Below, in pieces: positions 47,109 to 59,669 of a stretch of DNA of 64,000 nucleotides. The notes below the pieces were generated by a model, which was not told the origin of the DNA, made no database searches, and saw only the letters and a list, made by a program, of their open reading frames with translations. Position 1 is the stretch's first letter, and each line of letters opens with the position of its first letter. Both the position numbers and the translations under genes were made by a program. Source of the stretch: Silurus meridionalis (lineage: Eukaryota; Chordata; Actinopteri; Siluriformes; Siluridae); the NCBI RefSeq assembly GCF_014805685.1, contig NC_060902.1, positions 5,013,286 through 5,077,285 on the forward strand, in the 5' to 3' direction.

Positions 47109-48814
47109 CATGAAAAGGGGATTTTATAATATAATTAATATATTGAAAGTAAGACTGGTGATATACATCCCTGACTACCACTGCAAGTTGTTCATTTATT
47201 CTTTGGATATGAAGGTTTTTGTTTTTATTTTTTAAAAAGGAGTTCTACTTGGAACTCTTTAAGGTTATAGAATTAGGATTCTATCCCACTTGGTGTTTTT
47301 TTTTATATATCTATGCAAGCATAATAAACTTCCTAATTACCCCCTAAATGTACCCCAGCAGACACTCTCTAGGCATCACTGGGACAAAGATGATTTAAAC
47401 TCATTGCTTAGAACTGCAATGTAGATACTCAGGTGCATTTTGTGTGCAGTGGTATATATGAAATGAAGTGAAATGAGGAGTGCAGATGGAATTTGAATTG
47501 AACAAGGCCTCGACATTCACAGAGGTCAGTGGTAGCTTACTGGTTAATATTCTGAGCTAGCATTTGGAACAATTCCGATTCAGATCATGGTGGGCTTCTG
47601 CTCAGCTCTATGTGATTAGGTTTCCTGTTAATCTTCTGTCTTCTAATCCTTGTTTTTCTTTCCTTGCAGCTTCGCACTATCCAAGTAGTTCACTTGTCTT
47701 AATTATAGTTTCTAATTTGCTGTTTACCATTAGTCATCAGTTTATCACTTCTTTTCTGTGTTTTGCCTGCAGCAATCTTTTCTCTTTCAACACCAGCTAT
47801 ACCTAAAAACTCACAAAATACCAACAATTAAGCAGTATTTTCTCACTTGGTTTGTGTTTTTAGAAGCTTAAAATGATAGTCCCCAAATTGTACGCATGTA
47901 AACCGGATGCAAAAAAGATTCCTGAGAGATGTCTGCTCAACTATCTGGAGACTACCAGCATAGGAATGCATGTCATTGCATACAAGTTGACTTGCTGATT
48001 TGACAAGCTCTCCTGCCAAGAATGTCCAATCAATTCACAGAAAAGCAACAACAGCCCTCACTAGAGGAAACAACATCGACAGGTTGTCATTAAACCCTTT
48101 CATCGCTAACAAATAAATGTTTCTTTGGCATTGTTTAATTCAATGGCGGCTCTGACTATTGTCAGATCATTTAAAAGATGTGTACATGTTTAAACATAGT
48201 TACCCAAATGCCAAAGGGTTATAAGGTTGATGAAAAATCTGGTTAACAATAAGAGGCATGTTGAGAAACTTTACTGGCCAAGAACTGACATGATAATATA
48301 TCAGTCCAGTACTAGTGGATGATGTGAGTTTTCAACTGAGGGGTCAGTTATGTAATCACATCAAGTTTGAATGACAGTGAAAGATTCAGTGAAAGGAAAT
48401 GTACATTAAGTCCTTGGCAGCTGAAATCTATAAAAACCTTTATGAAAATGTAAAAAATTGTCCATCCATTTGGATGCTGTCCAAATTGTTTCCAGCATAG
48501 CAGGCTGATGGTGCCGGTTGTCCATAAGGTATAAGCTGTCAAACGTGTCTAAAGCCTACGGGATATTGTAGTACATTTTCCTAGCCAGTCATCACAAATG
48601 CTTTTAAAAAGTTCACAATCACTCATACACCAAACACATTCTATCATTTATCTTATTTAACCTGGCCATGGTCATGTTGGATTTAAATCTGGGAAACCTT
48701 GATGTAAGCAGAAATACACCACTGATCGCATAGTAGCTTGCACACATTCACACCTTAGGCAAATTCAGCATAGTTAATAAAAAAGTAGGATAAAACCTAG
48801 AGAATATACACACA

Positions 48815-49975
48815 TCCTTCACTTAAGTAGAAGTACAGATACTCATATTTAAAAGTACTATGGTAAAAGTTAAAGTTCTGACTACATTTTTTTACTCAAG
48901 TTAAAGTAAAAAGGTTTGGGCTCTGACATGTACTTAAGTAAAAAGTAGCCATTACTACTACCTGTTTTAGTGTCACGCTGGTAACTGGACATGACGTCAT
49001 ATTAATATTAGGGCTGTCAATAGATTCAAATATTTAATCGCGATTAATCGCATGACTGTTACAAGTTAACTCACGATTTAATCACAACTTAATCGCACAT
49101 TATTATCTGTTCTAAATGTACCTTAAATTAATACTTTCCAATTGTTTAATACTCTAATCAACACGGACAAATATCGATGCTTTACACAAATGCACGTTTA
49201 TTATTCGTGACCCCAAACACAACATAGAGCATGAAGACAAAATATTATTGTAAACGTTTTAAAATAATTGTGGTGTTTAAAATTTATGTAAATTTATGTA
49301 AATTATCAGGACAACAAAAGGAACTATTGCTAAGTTTCCACACTGATGGTTAATAAGGTGATACCTCAGAATCTGTACCTCTTATAACTTTCATACGGAT
49401 TACCTAATCAGAGAATATTTGTATTTGATGTAAATTGGTTTATAGACACTTTTTGAGCTTTCTATACATATATTTATTATGTCTGTGAGGCAAATATTCA
49501 CTGAGATTCAGGCTGTTTTATTTATGTGTCTGTAAATAGAGATGACCGAGACGGCAGAAAGCGCACCCTGTCTGCTTTATACAAAAGCACAGCGTTTTGT
49601 TATTATGAGTGTGTACAAATAAATCTTGACAGATTCGAAATGTGATTTGCTTTTATCTGTAAAGATCAAAAAAGAGAAAAGTCATCTAAGTTAGTTTTTG
49701 GCGTCATGAGGAAAAAATGCCACAAAACTCGCTGGCTTGGCGCATCAGTAAAACAAATGTTTACTGATTAGAAATATTAAAAAATTGCCATCTCACAAAT
49801 ATATTAAAACTAAAGTAACGAGAATGAATTGAAAATGTGAGAAGTAGAAAGAACAGATATTTGTGTAAAAGTCTATCAGTAAAAGTAAAAACTTGTCCGA
49901 CAAATTAAAAAGTGAAGTAAAGCACTAATACCAGAAAAATCTACTTAAGTACATTACTTCCCACCTCTGCCATAG
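48815..49975. mobile_element. Tol2-like hAT non-autonomous element
   Basis: Right end, reverse complemented, reads GCAGAGGTGGGAAGTAATGT then ACTTAAGTAGATTTT; left side has CTTCACTTAAGTAGAAGTAC and GTACTTAAGTAAAAAGTAG. These are the termini and sub-terminal repeats of Tol2-type hAT elements. No transposase frame. Left limit is approximate. Confidence 0.75.
49009..49290 (+). mobile_element. hAT-like element terminus, TAGGGCTGTCAA type
   Basis: Begins TAGGGCTGTCAA, then ATTTAATCGCGATTAATCGC, the characteristic end of a fish non-autonomous element. It lies inside the Tol2-like element. No matching right end is seen nearby. Confidence 0.7.
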
Positions 49976-50685
49976 ACTAACCCAAGCAGGTCAAAAATAT
50001 ACCCAGGAGAACATACACAAGTTTTTACTTTTACTCATTTTCACAGGCACAAAGAGCAAAGTATATTTAGACCAGACTCTCTGTGGCATCAGCTACTGTG
50101 TCTGCTGCCCCATGCTGCCACTCAATTAACAAAAGCATACAAACGCATAAAGAGGGTTTTAAATGTTCTGCTGCAGGTTTCTTCAAAGTCCTTCAGCCTT
50201 ACTGACATGAAAGCTTTATTATTTTGTAGGAAAAGCTAGATGGTCGGTCTAATGAACAAGAAAAAGCAGCACCATTTAGAGAGCCACGGAGAATCAGGCA
50301 GCGCCAGATGTGGTCAATGTGTAAAGAGGAAATAAAAGAGATACAAAAAAAGACACAATATCTTACCATAATTTCTTCATGAGAAGTGCTTTAAATGGCT
50401 CAAAATTCTCACATTTAGCTGGATGGAATATTTTATGAAAGAATCATTGAGATACTGCTTTCAGATCTGTACTGAAAGGCTCTGAGGCAAAAGGTTACAC
50501 TTTTCATGACACTTCAATAAACCATCAGGCTTATCGTTGCCTAATTGCAATGAGGTGTAATACAATTCTGGGCTGACCCTGGAAGGGAGCGGTGGACAGC
50601 TTTCAAGTGGGAGGCTGTGGGACCATTAATGAACCGTCAAGCCTTGGATGAGTGGGTGGACAGAAAGTGAGAGCAAGAGAGTAAG

Positions 50686-50686
50686 T

Positions 50687-50720
<34 letters not shown>
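50686..50720. repeat. GA dinucleotide repeat
   Basis: Slightly interrupted GA run, about 17 units. Confidence 0.95.
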
Positions 50721-51477
50721 CCAAGATGTTGTGAATAATAATATTTGGCTAGCACTGGATTGGTGGGCCTTATATAAAACTGCACAAAATGTAATACGAT
50801 ATACAAAGTATGGTATCAACTTCTATAACAGTAAAGTTTGGCTATAAAACTTAATATGTAATTACAGAAGGTTGGGTGTATTTCTCTGTGTATTTTCTTC
50901 TGATCCGGATGAATGAATCAATTAACAGTGGGTTTAAAACAAGTCATCCATCTTTGACTTCTGAAAAGTATTTCCAAAGTCAGCAAAGATGAAATTAGAT
51001 AAAATGAAATACTCTATAATGATTTGTATGAAGCCTGTGTGCACTATGGTTGCCAGAATTCCGGTGAGGGTGTTTCTAGCTGTGACAGCATGGAGGAAAA
51101 TAATGATTGCTTTCCCAGCTGATACTCATTTCCAGATTCTGCCAAGCCTCTAGGGGCAAGGACGATTGCAACAACAAGTACTCCCAAGCGGTTAGCTAAA
51201 GCCTGAGTGCTGGTAGCATTTTTAGGTGATTGACCTACATCTGGTTGTGGCAATTCAAATCTTGTCCTTGGGTTGAATCAAAAAGGTCCCAAGCCTCAAA
51301 ACAGATAACATTCATAGCCCAAGGACTGTAAGAATTGCCCATATACAAACTATAAAACATGAGATGGATGTTTGGCAGCACTAAAAAGAACAGGATACAG
51401 AGCTACACAATTTATTTACAATTGAGTAAGTAAGTGTTTTATTTCGAATTGGTTAAATAATTAATAATAATTAAAAT

Positions 51478-51545
51478 ATCTATCTGTCTGTCCATCTGTC
51501 TGTCTGTCTGCCTGGCCACCCATCCATCCATCCATCCATCCATCC

Positions 51546-51617
<72 letters not shown>
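51478..51617. repeat. Compound tetranucleotide array
   Basis: TGTC-type units pass into CATC units and then about 17 TATC units. Ends about 40 bp before the left SINE target duplication. Confidence 0.97.
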
Positions 51618-51618
<1 letters not shown>

Positions 51619-51672
51619 AAAATCGATTATTTAAATAATAATCTATTATTTATTTATGATGGCTATTTCAAT

Positions 51673-51913
51673 TAACTTTCTTTCGGCTTCTTCCGTTAGG
51701 GGTCGCCACAGCGGACCATCCGCATGTTTGATTTGGCACATGTTTTTACGCTGGATGCCCTTCCTAACGCAGCCCTCCCCATTTATCCGGGCTTGGGACC
51801 GGCACTAAGGCTTGTGCAACCCTAATGGCTGAGGTTGGTTCCCTGACCGGGGATCAAACCCAGGCCGCAGCGGTGAGAGCACGGCATCCTAACCACTAGA
51901 CCACCAGGGAACC
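51673..51913 (-). mobile_element. Full-length tRNA-Glu-derived SINE
   Basis: 241 bp on the minus strand, flanked by a perfect 16-bp duplication TGATGGCTATTTCAAT (51657-51672 and 51914-51929), so a fairly recent insertion. Its head (51839-51910) is very like tRNA-Glu(CTC): it begins TCCCTGGTGGTCTAGTGGTT and ends CCGGTCAGGGAA, with the anticodon-loop context GCTCTCACC and a B-box-like GGTTTGATCCC. The tail contains TCCGCTGTGGCGACCCC, shared with the RTE-like LINE at 43295-44036. Confidence 0.95.
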
Positions 51914-52103
51914 TGATGGCTATTTCAATAAAGGCTATATACAGTTTATTTCTTAGCATCATTCTTTATTCACTGTGCCCTGTATATTCTTCATTCACTT
52001 GGTCTGTAAATTTAGTGTTAAATTACATTTGTACAGAACTTACTGTTATTTTGCCTTCCAATGGATATTGACTTGATAATGACAAAGTGATAATGCTCCT
52101 CAC

Positions 52104-52258
52104 CTTATGTGTTTGCCTTCACGAAGGTCATAGAGGGAAAAGAATATGTCTGTGTCTTCTCCTATGGTATTGTAGGTAAAGCTCTTGAGATTGACAAACA
52201 GGTGGTGAGGGACAGGAACCCGACATGCGTCACCATGACGCTGCCGCATACTATCCCC
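52104..52258 (-). CDS. dock3: dock3 exon E3, DOCK_N region
   Basis: 155 nt, 51 codons starting GDSMRQRHGDACRVPVPHH and including SFTYNTIGEDTDIFFSLYD, then 2 nt of a split Ser codon. Acceptor TTTGAAG, donor ATAAG|GTGAGG. The match to DOCK3 is very strong; the region begins the DOCK_N segment between the ELMO-binding helices and DHR-1. The exon sits between hAT-like and Tc1-like debris upstream and a SINE (51673-51913) 190 bp downstream. Confidence 0.96.
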
Positions 52259-52475
52259 CTTCAAAGAAAAAGAGAAAAGCAGAAAGTTTTTCCTTTTCCT
52301 TGTGTTGCAACCTGGAACTGAAAAGACTTGGAGGTCATGAAAAAAAATCCTACACACTATACCTTCTTCCATCTTTTACAATTCATCCCAATAAAATCCC
52401 CATCACCATGAACAAAGGTTTGTGTACAACTGACCATAGAATTAGTATGTGCTTTTAAACATCCTATTCCACATT

Positions 52476-52800
52476 TAGACCCTATTTGCAGTTATTATAA
52501 CCTCCACTCTTCTGGGAAGATGTTCCATAAATGGTTGTAGACATTTTTGCTTGTTCAGCCACAAGGGCATTAGTAATGTCAGGTACTGATGTAGGGTGAC
52601 GAGCCCTGGGGTGCAGTCGGCATTCCAAATCATCTCAAAGGTGTTAAATAGGGTTAAAGGTCAGAGCTCTCAACATATCTTTGACCTGGCTTTGGGCACA
52701 GGGGCATTGTCATGACAAATCCAATGCGACCACATCCAAAAACATCCTATACAAATGTATATCTCCAAGTTTGTAGAGACGAACCCATGATGGCTGGAAA
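52476..52800 (-). mobile_element. Tc1-like short fragment
   Basis: Plus strand: TATTCCACATTTAGACCC, ATAACCTCCACTCTTCTGGG, CATCTCAAAGGTGTTAAATA and GGGTTAAAGGTCA, i.e. the reverse complement of the Tc1-like 3' region seen at 12505 and 36230. Confidence 0.7.
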
Positions 52801-52829
52801 TGTCATGTGTCGCAGCTTTTTTTGCATTA

Positions 52830-53641
52830 TTGACACAAAAAATCGGAGTCGAATATATAATTAAATATGAATTATTTTATTCAGTTAACACACCTCACAA
52901 CTGAGGCACATAATATAAAAAAAATCATTTTAGTTCCTAAATATTATTGTTATTTCCAAAATGTGTTACCGAGGATATTGTGATATTTAACACATAAAAA
53001 TATTGTCATGGGGACTGAATATGTATTCCTCCCCTGTGAATCTTCCAGGCGTAGGATGCTTACGTAAGTTGGACAGTGTTTATTCTTCTGAGACTGTTCC
53101 TGATTATGGGTCTTTGCAGAGAAAGCAGTTTTGTTTGTTTTTTCATTTCAAGAGTCTTAGATTTTTTTTTTTACATTTAATGTTCTACTTATTATTTTGC
53201 AGAGCATTATACAGAATAAAAATTATAGCACAATAGCATAATATACATTTTGCCTAAACACTGCATATTTAATGCAATAAATAGCCAATTTACATTTTTA
53301 TCATGTGTCGTCAATCTGTAAGGCAAGATCTTTTTTCACTTTAATTATCCATTTACATAACTTGCATCTAAGACGCTTTTATAATTATATTAATGAACAT
53401 CAAAACAAATTATTTGGTGTTTTTTTCTATAATGTATATATTTGAGTAAACAAAGGACGTCGTGAATAAATGTGTGTTGGGTTGAAGATTTGAATTTCAT
53501 CTCTTTTATATTTATTTATTTACATTTTTGATAAAAATGGTCAAACATAAATGCGCACTGCATTAATCGAGCGTTAATAAAATTGTCGGTAAAATGAATT
53601 TGCATTAACGTGTTACTAACGCGTTAATTTTGACAGTCCTA
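52830..53641 (-). mobile_element. hAT-like element, terminus TTGACAGTCCTA
   Basis: The right limit TTAACGTGTTACTAACGCG... TTGACAGTCCTA (to 53641) is the opposite end of the TAGGGCTGTCAA element type found at 49009. The inner boundary (about 52830) is uncertain. Confidence 0.6.
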
Positions 53642-53780
53642 AAATAAATATACACAAATATACACATTTTCCCCGGAAGTCTTCAACGATCTATAAAACT
53701 CTCAGACTGCGCGGTGTGAAGAAAAGCCTTAGTGAAAGGTGGCGAATTTATTCAGACAGGAAAGGAAGTGATTTGTGTAC

Positions 53781-53822
53781 CTGCGATGTAGTTTGCTGGA
53801 CACTGTGTCTGCTGGACAGATG
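53781..53822 (-). CDS. dock3: dock3 exon E2, 42-nt in-frame exon
   Basis: Fourteen codons, HLSSRHSVQQTTSQ, a Ser/Gln/Thr-rich flexible segment that matches the vertebrate DOCK3 sequence after YKM. Acceptor CTTACCAG, donor CAG|GTACAC. Both ends are in phase 0, so skipping removes exactly 14 residues without a frameshift. The upstream pyrimidine tract includes TGC triplets close to the acceptor. It is separated from E1 by 9.8 kb and from E3 by 1.5 kb. It was too short to be found as an open frame and was placed by protein match and splice sites. Confidence 0.92.
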
Positions 53823-56049
53823 CTGGTAAGGCAAGAAAAAAGGAGGCAGAGAGAAAAAAAGAGGGAAAAAGAGAGATGTGAAAGCAGAACCGAATTTTTT
53901 TGAAAGCATATCGTGAAAAAAAATCCCAAGTGATGCGTGTGTCTGCTGTGCTTAGGGTCTAGCAGGAGAATAGCATTACGTTGTCAGCTGTGGTTTTAGT
54001 TGGATGTGGGGGGAAAACCTGCGGCAATAACACCAAACCATATTGAATAAAACACTGTGACATATGGGGAAGAAAGACAAACACACACACAGGGTTATGG
54101 AAATCTTCTGATAGAAGCATATACATATATAAACATAGCACAATTGCTGATTAATGCAAGGAAATTAATTAATGGGATAGGAAATGCTGTTACAGGAAAA
54201 AAATCAATGGCAATAAAGTGTCAGGATTGTTTTATAATACATTTTAAAATGTATATAAAAGAATGGTATAATCCCAAAATGAGAGGTGGATCCAAAATGC
54301 CAGATAATTAAGCTTTTAATGGTCTTAACAGCAAATCAAGGGCCAGAAATAGAGCGGGAATGAAAGAAATGCACTCCTGAGACTCTCCTGTGCCAGCATT
54401 TCTTCAGCTTGAAAAAGGAAAATAAATGCAATGTTACCAGTGATACTAAATGTTTGGGTTCACAATTTTGCATAAGCTCATCAACATTAAATGCATCTGC
54501 ATGAACTCTTCTAAGTAGTATGAACTTTTCAAGAAATCGGAGCAAAATCCTTTCATATGCTTAATTTTACATTCATTTTTCTCTGTGTTTTTTTGCTGAC
54601 TAATGATTAGTTCTTAAGAACATTATAAGCTTTATATTTTGCCAATTAGGGAAGAAGTGTATTTACCCTTAATTATTTGGAACATCTACAAAACTAAAAA
54701 TGTGAGATCCTACTTATACAGTAGCAACTCTACACTGTACTTCCTGTATAGAACAGCTGCTGTATGATAAAGGAGAGCTGGTGGAAATCAAGAATTGGCA
54801 GGTGATTAACTGGGAGAAAATAGTGTATAAGTTTCACCCACCATATGAAAGTCACTGTCTACATTGTGCCTATAGATATAAGATTTTATTAGAATAAGAG
54901 AATTAATATAAATCTTGTAGCTGAAACTTTTGTTCTGAGCTGCGGTTCATACATGACATGTCAAATGCTGTTTCATGATTCCATACATGACATGGCAAAG
55001 GTCTTGTGACAGAAAAGTCGAACATGCATTACATTCAAAGGGCAGAAAGTAGAACATAAGATTAGAACTGTGAAATTGGCTCTGACAGCTCAATCCCATT
55101 CAACAGATATGCACAAATTCCCAACCCTCATACTGGAAACACTGCTAGGTAATGGAAAAGAAAACACTATGTTAAATTCTTTTATTTTTGCAAATGATTG
55201 TGACAATAATTAGGAACAATTTGTTTACCAACGAGTTTCAGAAGTCAGAATCGCTTTATCACGCTTTTTCTGTCCTCATGAGCGCTCTCATTTTAAATCA
55301 GACAATATCACAGCATGATTTGATCCACTCTGTTCCAATTTATTCGTTTTTTCAGAATCTATTGCTATTTATTGAACAAAACATGCACTAAACCCCACCT
55401 GCTCTCTAATTACATTCTCTGCATTTCAGATCCATATTGAAGTGATCGTGACTACGTCCTTGACAGTGAGAACTATAAACAGAACACACTTGTGTCTCAA
55501 ATACGTTTCATTGCTTTGGTTTGGTACTATCCTACAAATAGCTACAGTGGGTGGTCTCCATTTAAATCGTCTTTCCACCAGGAAAGCGGTGAAAATGCCC
55601 ATGACATGGAGTGCTTCTCATTTCTTAAATTGCACCTCCTCATTTCTCATTTCCTTTTCTTGTTTCCCTTCCTCGCTTCTTCGCTCGTCTTGCCGGAAAA
55701 AAGGGGAATGAGGCCAGGAAACAATTCGAAAAACAAATGAGATATCCAGGCTCACAGATGCGCCACTTTCTTAAATGTTAATGCTGACTCATAATCTGAC
55801 TTTGCCTGTTTTATAGCACGGGAATTTTCTCTGAATTTCATCCAAGGATTTTATTTGTGGTCTTTTTTCATTTAAAATCTTTTACATTTAAAATCTTTTT
55901 ACATTTTTTACATTTTTTTTACATTTAAAAAAGTAAAAAAAAAAGAAAAAAAAAAAATCTTTTATACTTTACTAAACCCACAGGGAAATTGTTATTTCTT
56001 TGCATATTTCAGCGATGTTAGGAAGCTGGGATTAGAGAGCAGATGCAGC

Positions 56050-56105
56050 CATGTTACTGCACACCTGGAGCACAGAGAGTTGAGGGCCTTGCTCAAGGGT
56101 GGGAG
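56050..56105 (-). repeat. SINE fragment
   Basis: AGTTGAGGGCCTTGCTCAAG is the reverse complement of the usual SINE phrase after the tRNA head. Short and degraded. Confidence 0.45.
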
Positions 56106-56964
56106 ATTGAATAAAGCTGAATAAATAAATAAATTAATTAATTAATAAAAATTGCTAGGAAGCACCTGCGCATTCTCAATTTCTCTGATCGTATTTAAAG
56201 AACTGGTGCTTTCTAAATCTTGCTGGACTAGACGGGTCGATAAATTTTGATCTTGACAGGATGGATTTCCCTGGTCACATTTCAGAGTAGGCAAAATGGA
56301 AACTCCAATGAGGCTTGCGATGCACTTCGGTTTGAGAGCTATGATTCGATCATTGTGCCAGCGGTGCGCGAGTGGAGGGCGGAACCGGACGGAACAAGTG
56401 GTAAGAAACACCTGCAGCTGATGAGACTAATCAGTGCGCTCTGTTTCAGTCCGGTGATGCCAATAAAGAGGAGAAAGACATCAACCTCAGAGAGAGAGCC
56501 ACCAAGCAGAGGGACTAGCAGAAGGGTCGCCAAAGGGTACCAGTGAGTATGTTACAGTCAAATATTATGTATTTCCTTTTTAAACAGTAGGGCTGTGACA
56601 GCACACACTAAAGAGTGTGCCTGACTCCAACAACAGTAACACTTAAAATAAATCCTACCCCCTGCCGTTTCTGAGAAGAACTGAACTGTGGCTTAGCAAA
56701 TTGGTTACATAATACAGCATACAGCATGAGAGTTTGGAGCTGTGAAGGATTTCACACTTTGCCAACTGCAATGTTTGCAATGTTGGTATCCTAGAGCAGA
56801 GGTTACCAACCATGTTTTATTGGTACTGGGACGTGGATAGTTTGCTTGTAGCATTGTTTTTCCTCTCCCTACTGTACCTCTGAGAACATCACATGCTCCC
56901 CTCAAGGGAGAGTCTGTTATTTAACATGAGCGAAATGTAACTGTATCCAATTAGCCTTCTGGTC

Positions 56965-56965
<1 letters not shown>

Positions 56966-57009
<44 letters not shown>
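56966..57009. repeat. CA microsatellite
   Basis: About 22 uninterrupted CA units. Confidence 0.97.
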
Positions 57010-57013
<4 letters not shown>

Positions 57014-57426
57014 AGATATACACATTTAGGATGGCGGATATCAACATACAGTGTTTGTTCTTCCTAATATTTGATGATTTTTTTTAATAGGTTGAAATAT
57101 GTTTAAATATAATTTATTTCAGTATAAAAATATACATGAAATTGCTTTTATTTTAATTTTTGAAATATGCTGCAGCATTCCTTCCTTCCCTACAAATTTT
57201 AGGACACCATGTTGAAACATACACACCTAAGGGGAATCTAAGGGCAATTTAGTGTCATCAAGCCGCCAACATTTTGGAAGGCAGAAGAAAACCAAAAGAA
57301 TCCAAAATCGATTCACACAGAAAGCACATGTATTTTCTTAACAAAGCAAATGATTGTGATGAATTTCATCTTTTGTTAAAATATGATCATTGCCAAATTA
57401 TATTTATGCAGTATTGCTGCACAGCC

Positions 57427-57429
<3 letters not shown>

Positions 57430-57496
<67 letters not shown>

Positions 57497-57502
57497 CACA
57501 CT
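57430..57502. repeat. CA microsatellite, long
   Basis: About 36 CA units with a single CG interruption near the end. Confidence 0.97.
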
Positions 57503-58244
57503 TGCTACAGGATTGTGAGTGAATTATGAAGCTCTACTACCAAGCATATGTTCCCCCTCTTGAGGCTTTGCAAGTGCTCTGAATAAATCAGCCAGACCCC
57601 CCGCCATGAACACACTGATAGAGACATGCAACTCAACGCAACATTAAACCAGACTCTGTGTTATCTGATTGCATTCCGATCGTGCAACTTTGACACAGAT
57701 TCAAACAACAGCAAGGTGCAGGCATCACGAAAGCCTGACAACTAGCAAGAACTCATCTCATCCTCTATTCCAGCAGGGGACCGCCTGATTTAGAAACACT
57801 CCGAAAACAAACATCTTCCTTCTTTTCTTGATTATTTTATCATTAGAGATGCAAAATGCAAGCCTCGAGGGACCCATTAATCCCAAATGGTGCTGAAAGT
57901 TATGAAACACATCCTATACTGTATATATTTTTTACTTTCTGGAATTAGAATATTTGAGAAAATGTAGAAATGTTTGTATTATATCTACTCCTGTTAATAC
58001 GCAATTATTGTGTAGCTTTACATTTTGGACTAATTGTTTAATTTATTCCCTCTCCAATTCTGGTTTTAAAAGCTTTTTACAAGTGGAGAATATTGTTGAA
58101 TTGCAAATGAATCATTAAAATATAATGAGGAAAAGCGAAATGGTAAAACTGCCTGTGGAGCTGCGCGAAGACAAAAGACTTTTGCGAAAGAATGAGATTA
58201 TTATTGAGCGCAGGATTTTATTACCAAAACAATGTTTTATTCTC

Positions 58245-58400
58245 ATTCATTTACATTTACGGAAACTGGTAGATGCTTTTATTCAAAGCGACTTACAATT
58301 ATCTCATTTATTCAACTGAGCAGTTGAGGGCAAAGGACCCTAGCTCAAGAGCTAAGCAATGACAGCTTTGGTGGTGCTGTGAACTCATGACCTCATCCAA
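58245..58400 (-). mobile_element. SINE copy, degraded
   Basis: Plus strand: CATTTACATTTACGGAAACT, TCAAAGCGACTTACAATTAT, CAACTGAGCAGTTGAGGGCA and a diverged head GTGAACTCATGACCTCATCC. Same general family as 34240 and 35935, opposite direction to the former. Confidence 0.65.
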
Positions 58401-59669
58401 TGATTTAATTACTTGTAATGAATACACAGAACAGTACCCAATAAAATAAAATCAAATTATTTAAAAATAACCCATCCACATATTACAAATGATCAAAATA
58501 ATAATGAACAGCATTTCGCTTTTTTTTTGCTTTTAAACTTTATTTTTAAGTCGATTTATTCTATTTATTTGCAGTATTTTAATATACAGACACACCAGCC
58601 TACACCTAACAGTGCCAGAAGCTCCAAATGTAACCCAAAGGTCTTTTTTCTTGCCTGAAGGTAGGTACATGTGGAGGATTTTTACAGCTCAGCTTTGCTT
58701 TGTTTGGTTTGTGTTGTTGGTACTGGCAAGGAGTCCCTCTTCCTCCCACTACTGAAACTCAGCACAGTAACATAACATGTTACACACATCCAAAAAGTGT
58801 TGGAGAAGTTGGTTTTGAAAAGTGTTATGTATACTCCAATTCATTTTATCCTCAGTGCTGCTTTATCTTACTGTTGAAAATGAACATTGCTGCTTTTGCC
58901 AAATTTACTTCACTTTTGCCTAACTTGCACTCGATCCAACAACATTGGGAAAGGTAATAGTTGAAACATTTAGATAGTTAAGAAATGATTTTGGTGTATT
59001 AACATCATATCTGTCATGTTTCAAATGTACATAACTCACTGGTCTCTAGGAACAGCATGATCCATATGTACGATTGAAAAATGATATTGACATGCACATG
59101 ACATGCACGTGGTAAAAGGCTGTCATACCAGACTATCAGCATGCGATTATGTGCTGCAGATATGCCATCACGTTAATGCAGTTAATATTTCAGAGCACCC
59201 AGCAATTTAATTCAACGTCGCATATTTATTTTAAATATTTCATATCTGTCATTTTCTGTCACACTTCCTTGTCATCAGAATTTGCTGCGAATTTGCATTA
59301 CTTTGTAATCTCAAGTGTAGTAAATGAATAGCAAATTAATTTCATGTTATAAACTTACTAGAATCACACATTCATTCAAATGGTACACCTGGTCCCTGGT
59401 GTCTATCCACTGCATGATCCATGTGTAAGATTGCAAAATGATATTCACATTACATTATATGACTTTAAAGCATTAAATATTTTAACGTGCCCCTGCAACA
59501 ATTACAGAATAATTTGCCAGATTTTTAAATACGCCATCTGTTTCTGTATGCAGTAATACTGCGAGCTGAGCAATTTGGTAAGATTTTAATTTTTTTTAAA
59601 TCTTCTTTTTGGTATGATAATGTACGGAAGCGCATTGCATTCACAAAGAAAAAAGAATTTTACAAAAAG

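Larger units (their letters stand above)
44694..52103 (-). other. dock3 intron E3-E4, 7.4 kb
   Basis: Holds a tRNA-Glu-derived SINE (51673-51913), a tetranucleotide array (51478-51617), a GA repeat (50686-50720), a Tol2-like hAT element with a second terminus inside it (about 48815-49975), a MITE copy (46411-47108) and a Tc1-like fragment (about 45860-46215). About 47110-48800 and 50000-50680 show nothing recognisable. About 44820-45190 is non-repetitive, of balanced composition and possibly conserved. Confidence 0.75.
52259..53780 (-). other. dock3 intron E2-E3
   Basis: Contains a Tc1-like fragment (about 52476-52800) and one terminus of an hAT-like element (about 52830-53641, ending TTGACAGTCCTA). 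The rest is AT-rich with no recognised feature. Confidence 0.7.

Noticed and set aside
51839..51910. A functional tRNA-Glu(CTC) gene on the minus strand
   Set aside because: The similarity is strong, but it is the head of a retroposed SINE with a long tail and flanking target duplications, and several positions differ from the tRNA.
49009..53641. One large hAT element carrying dock3 exon E3
   Set aside because: The bases outside the two ends do not form a matching 8-bp duplication, and other repeats lie between; two partial copies are simpler.
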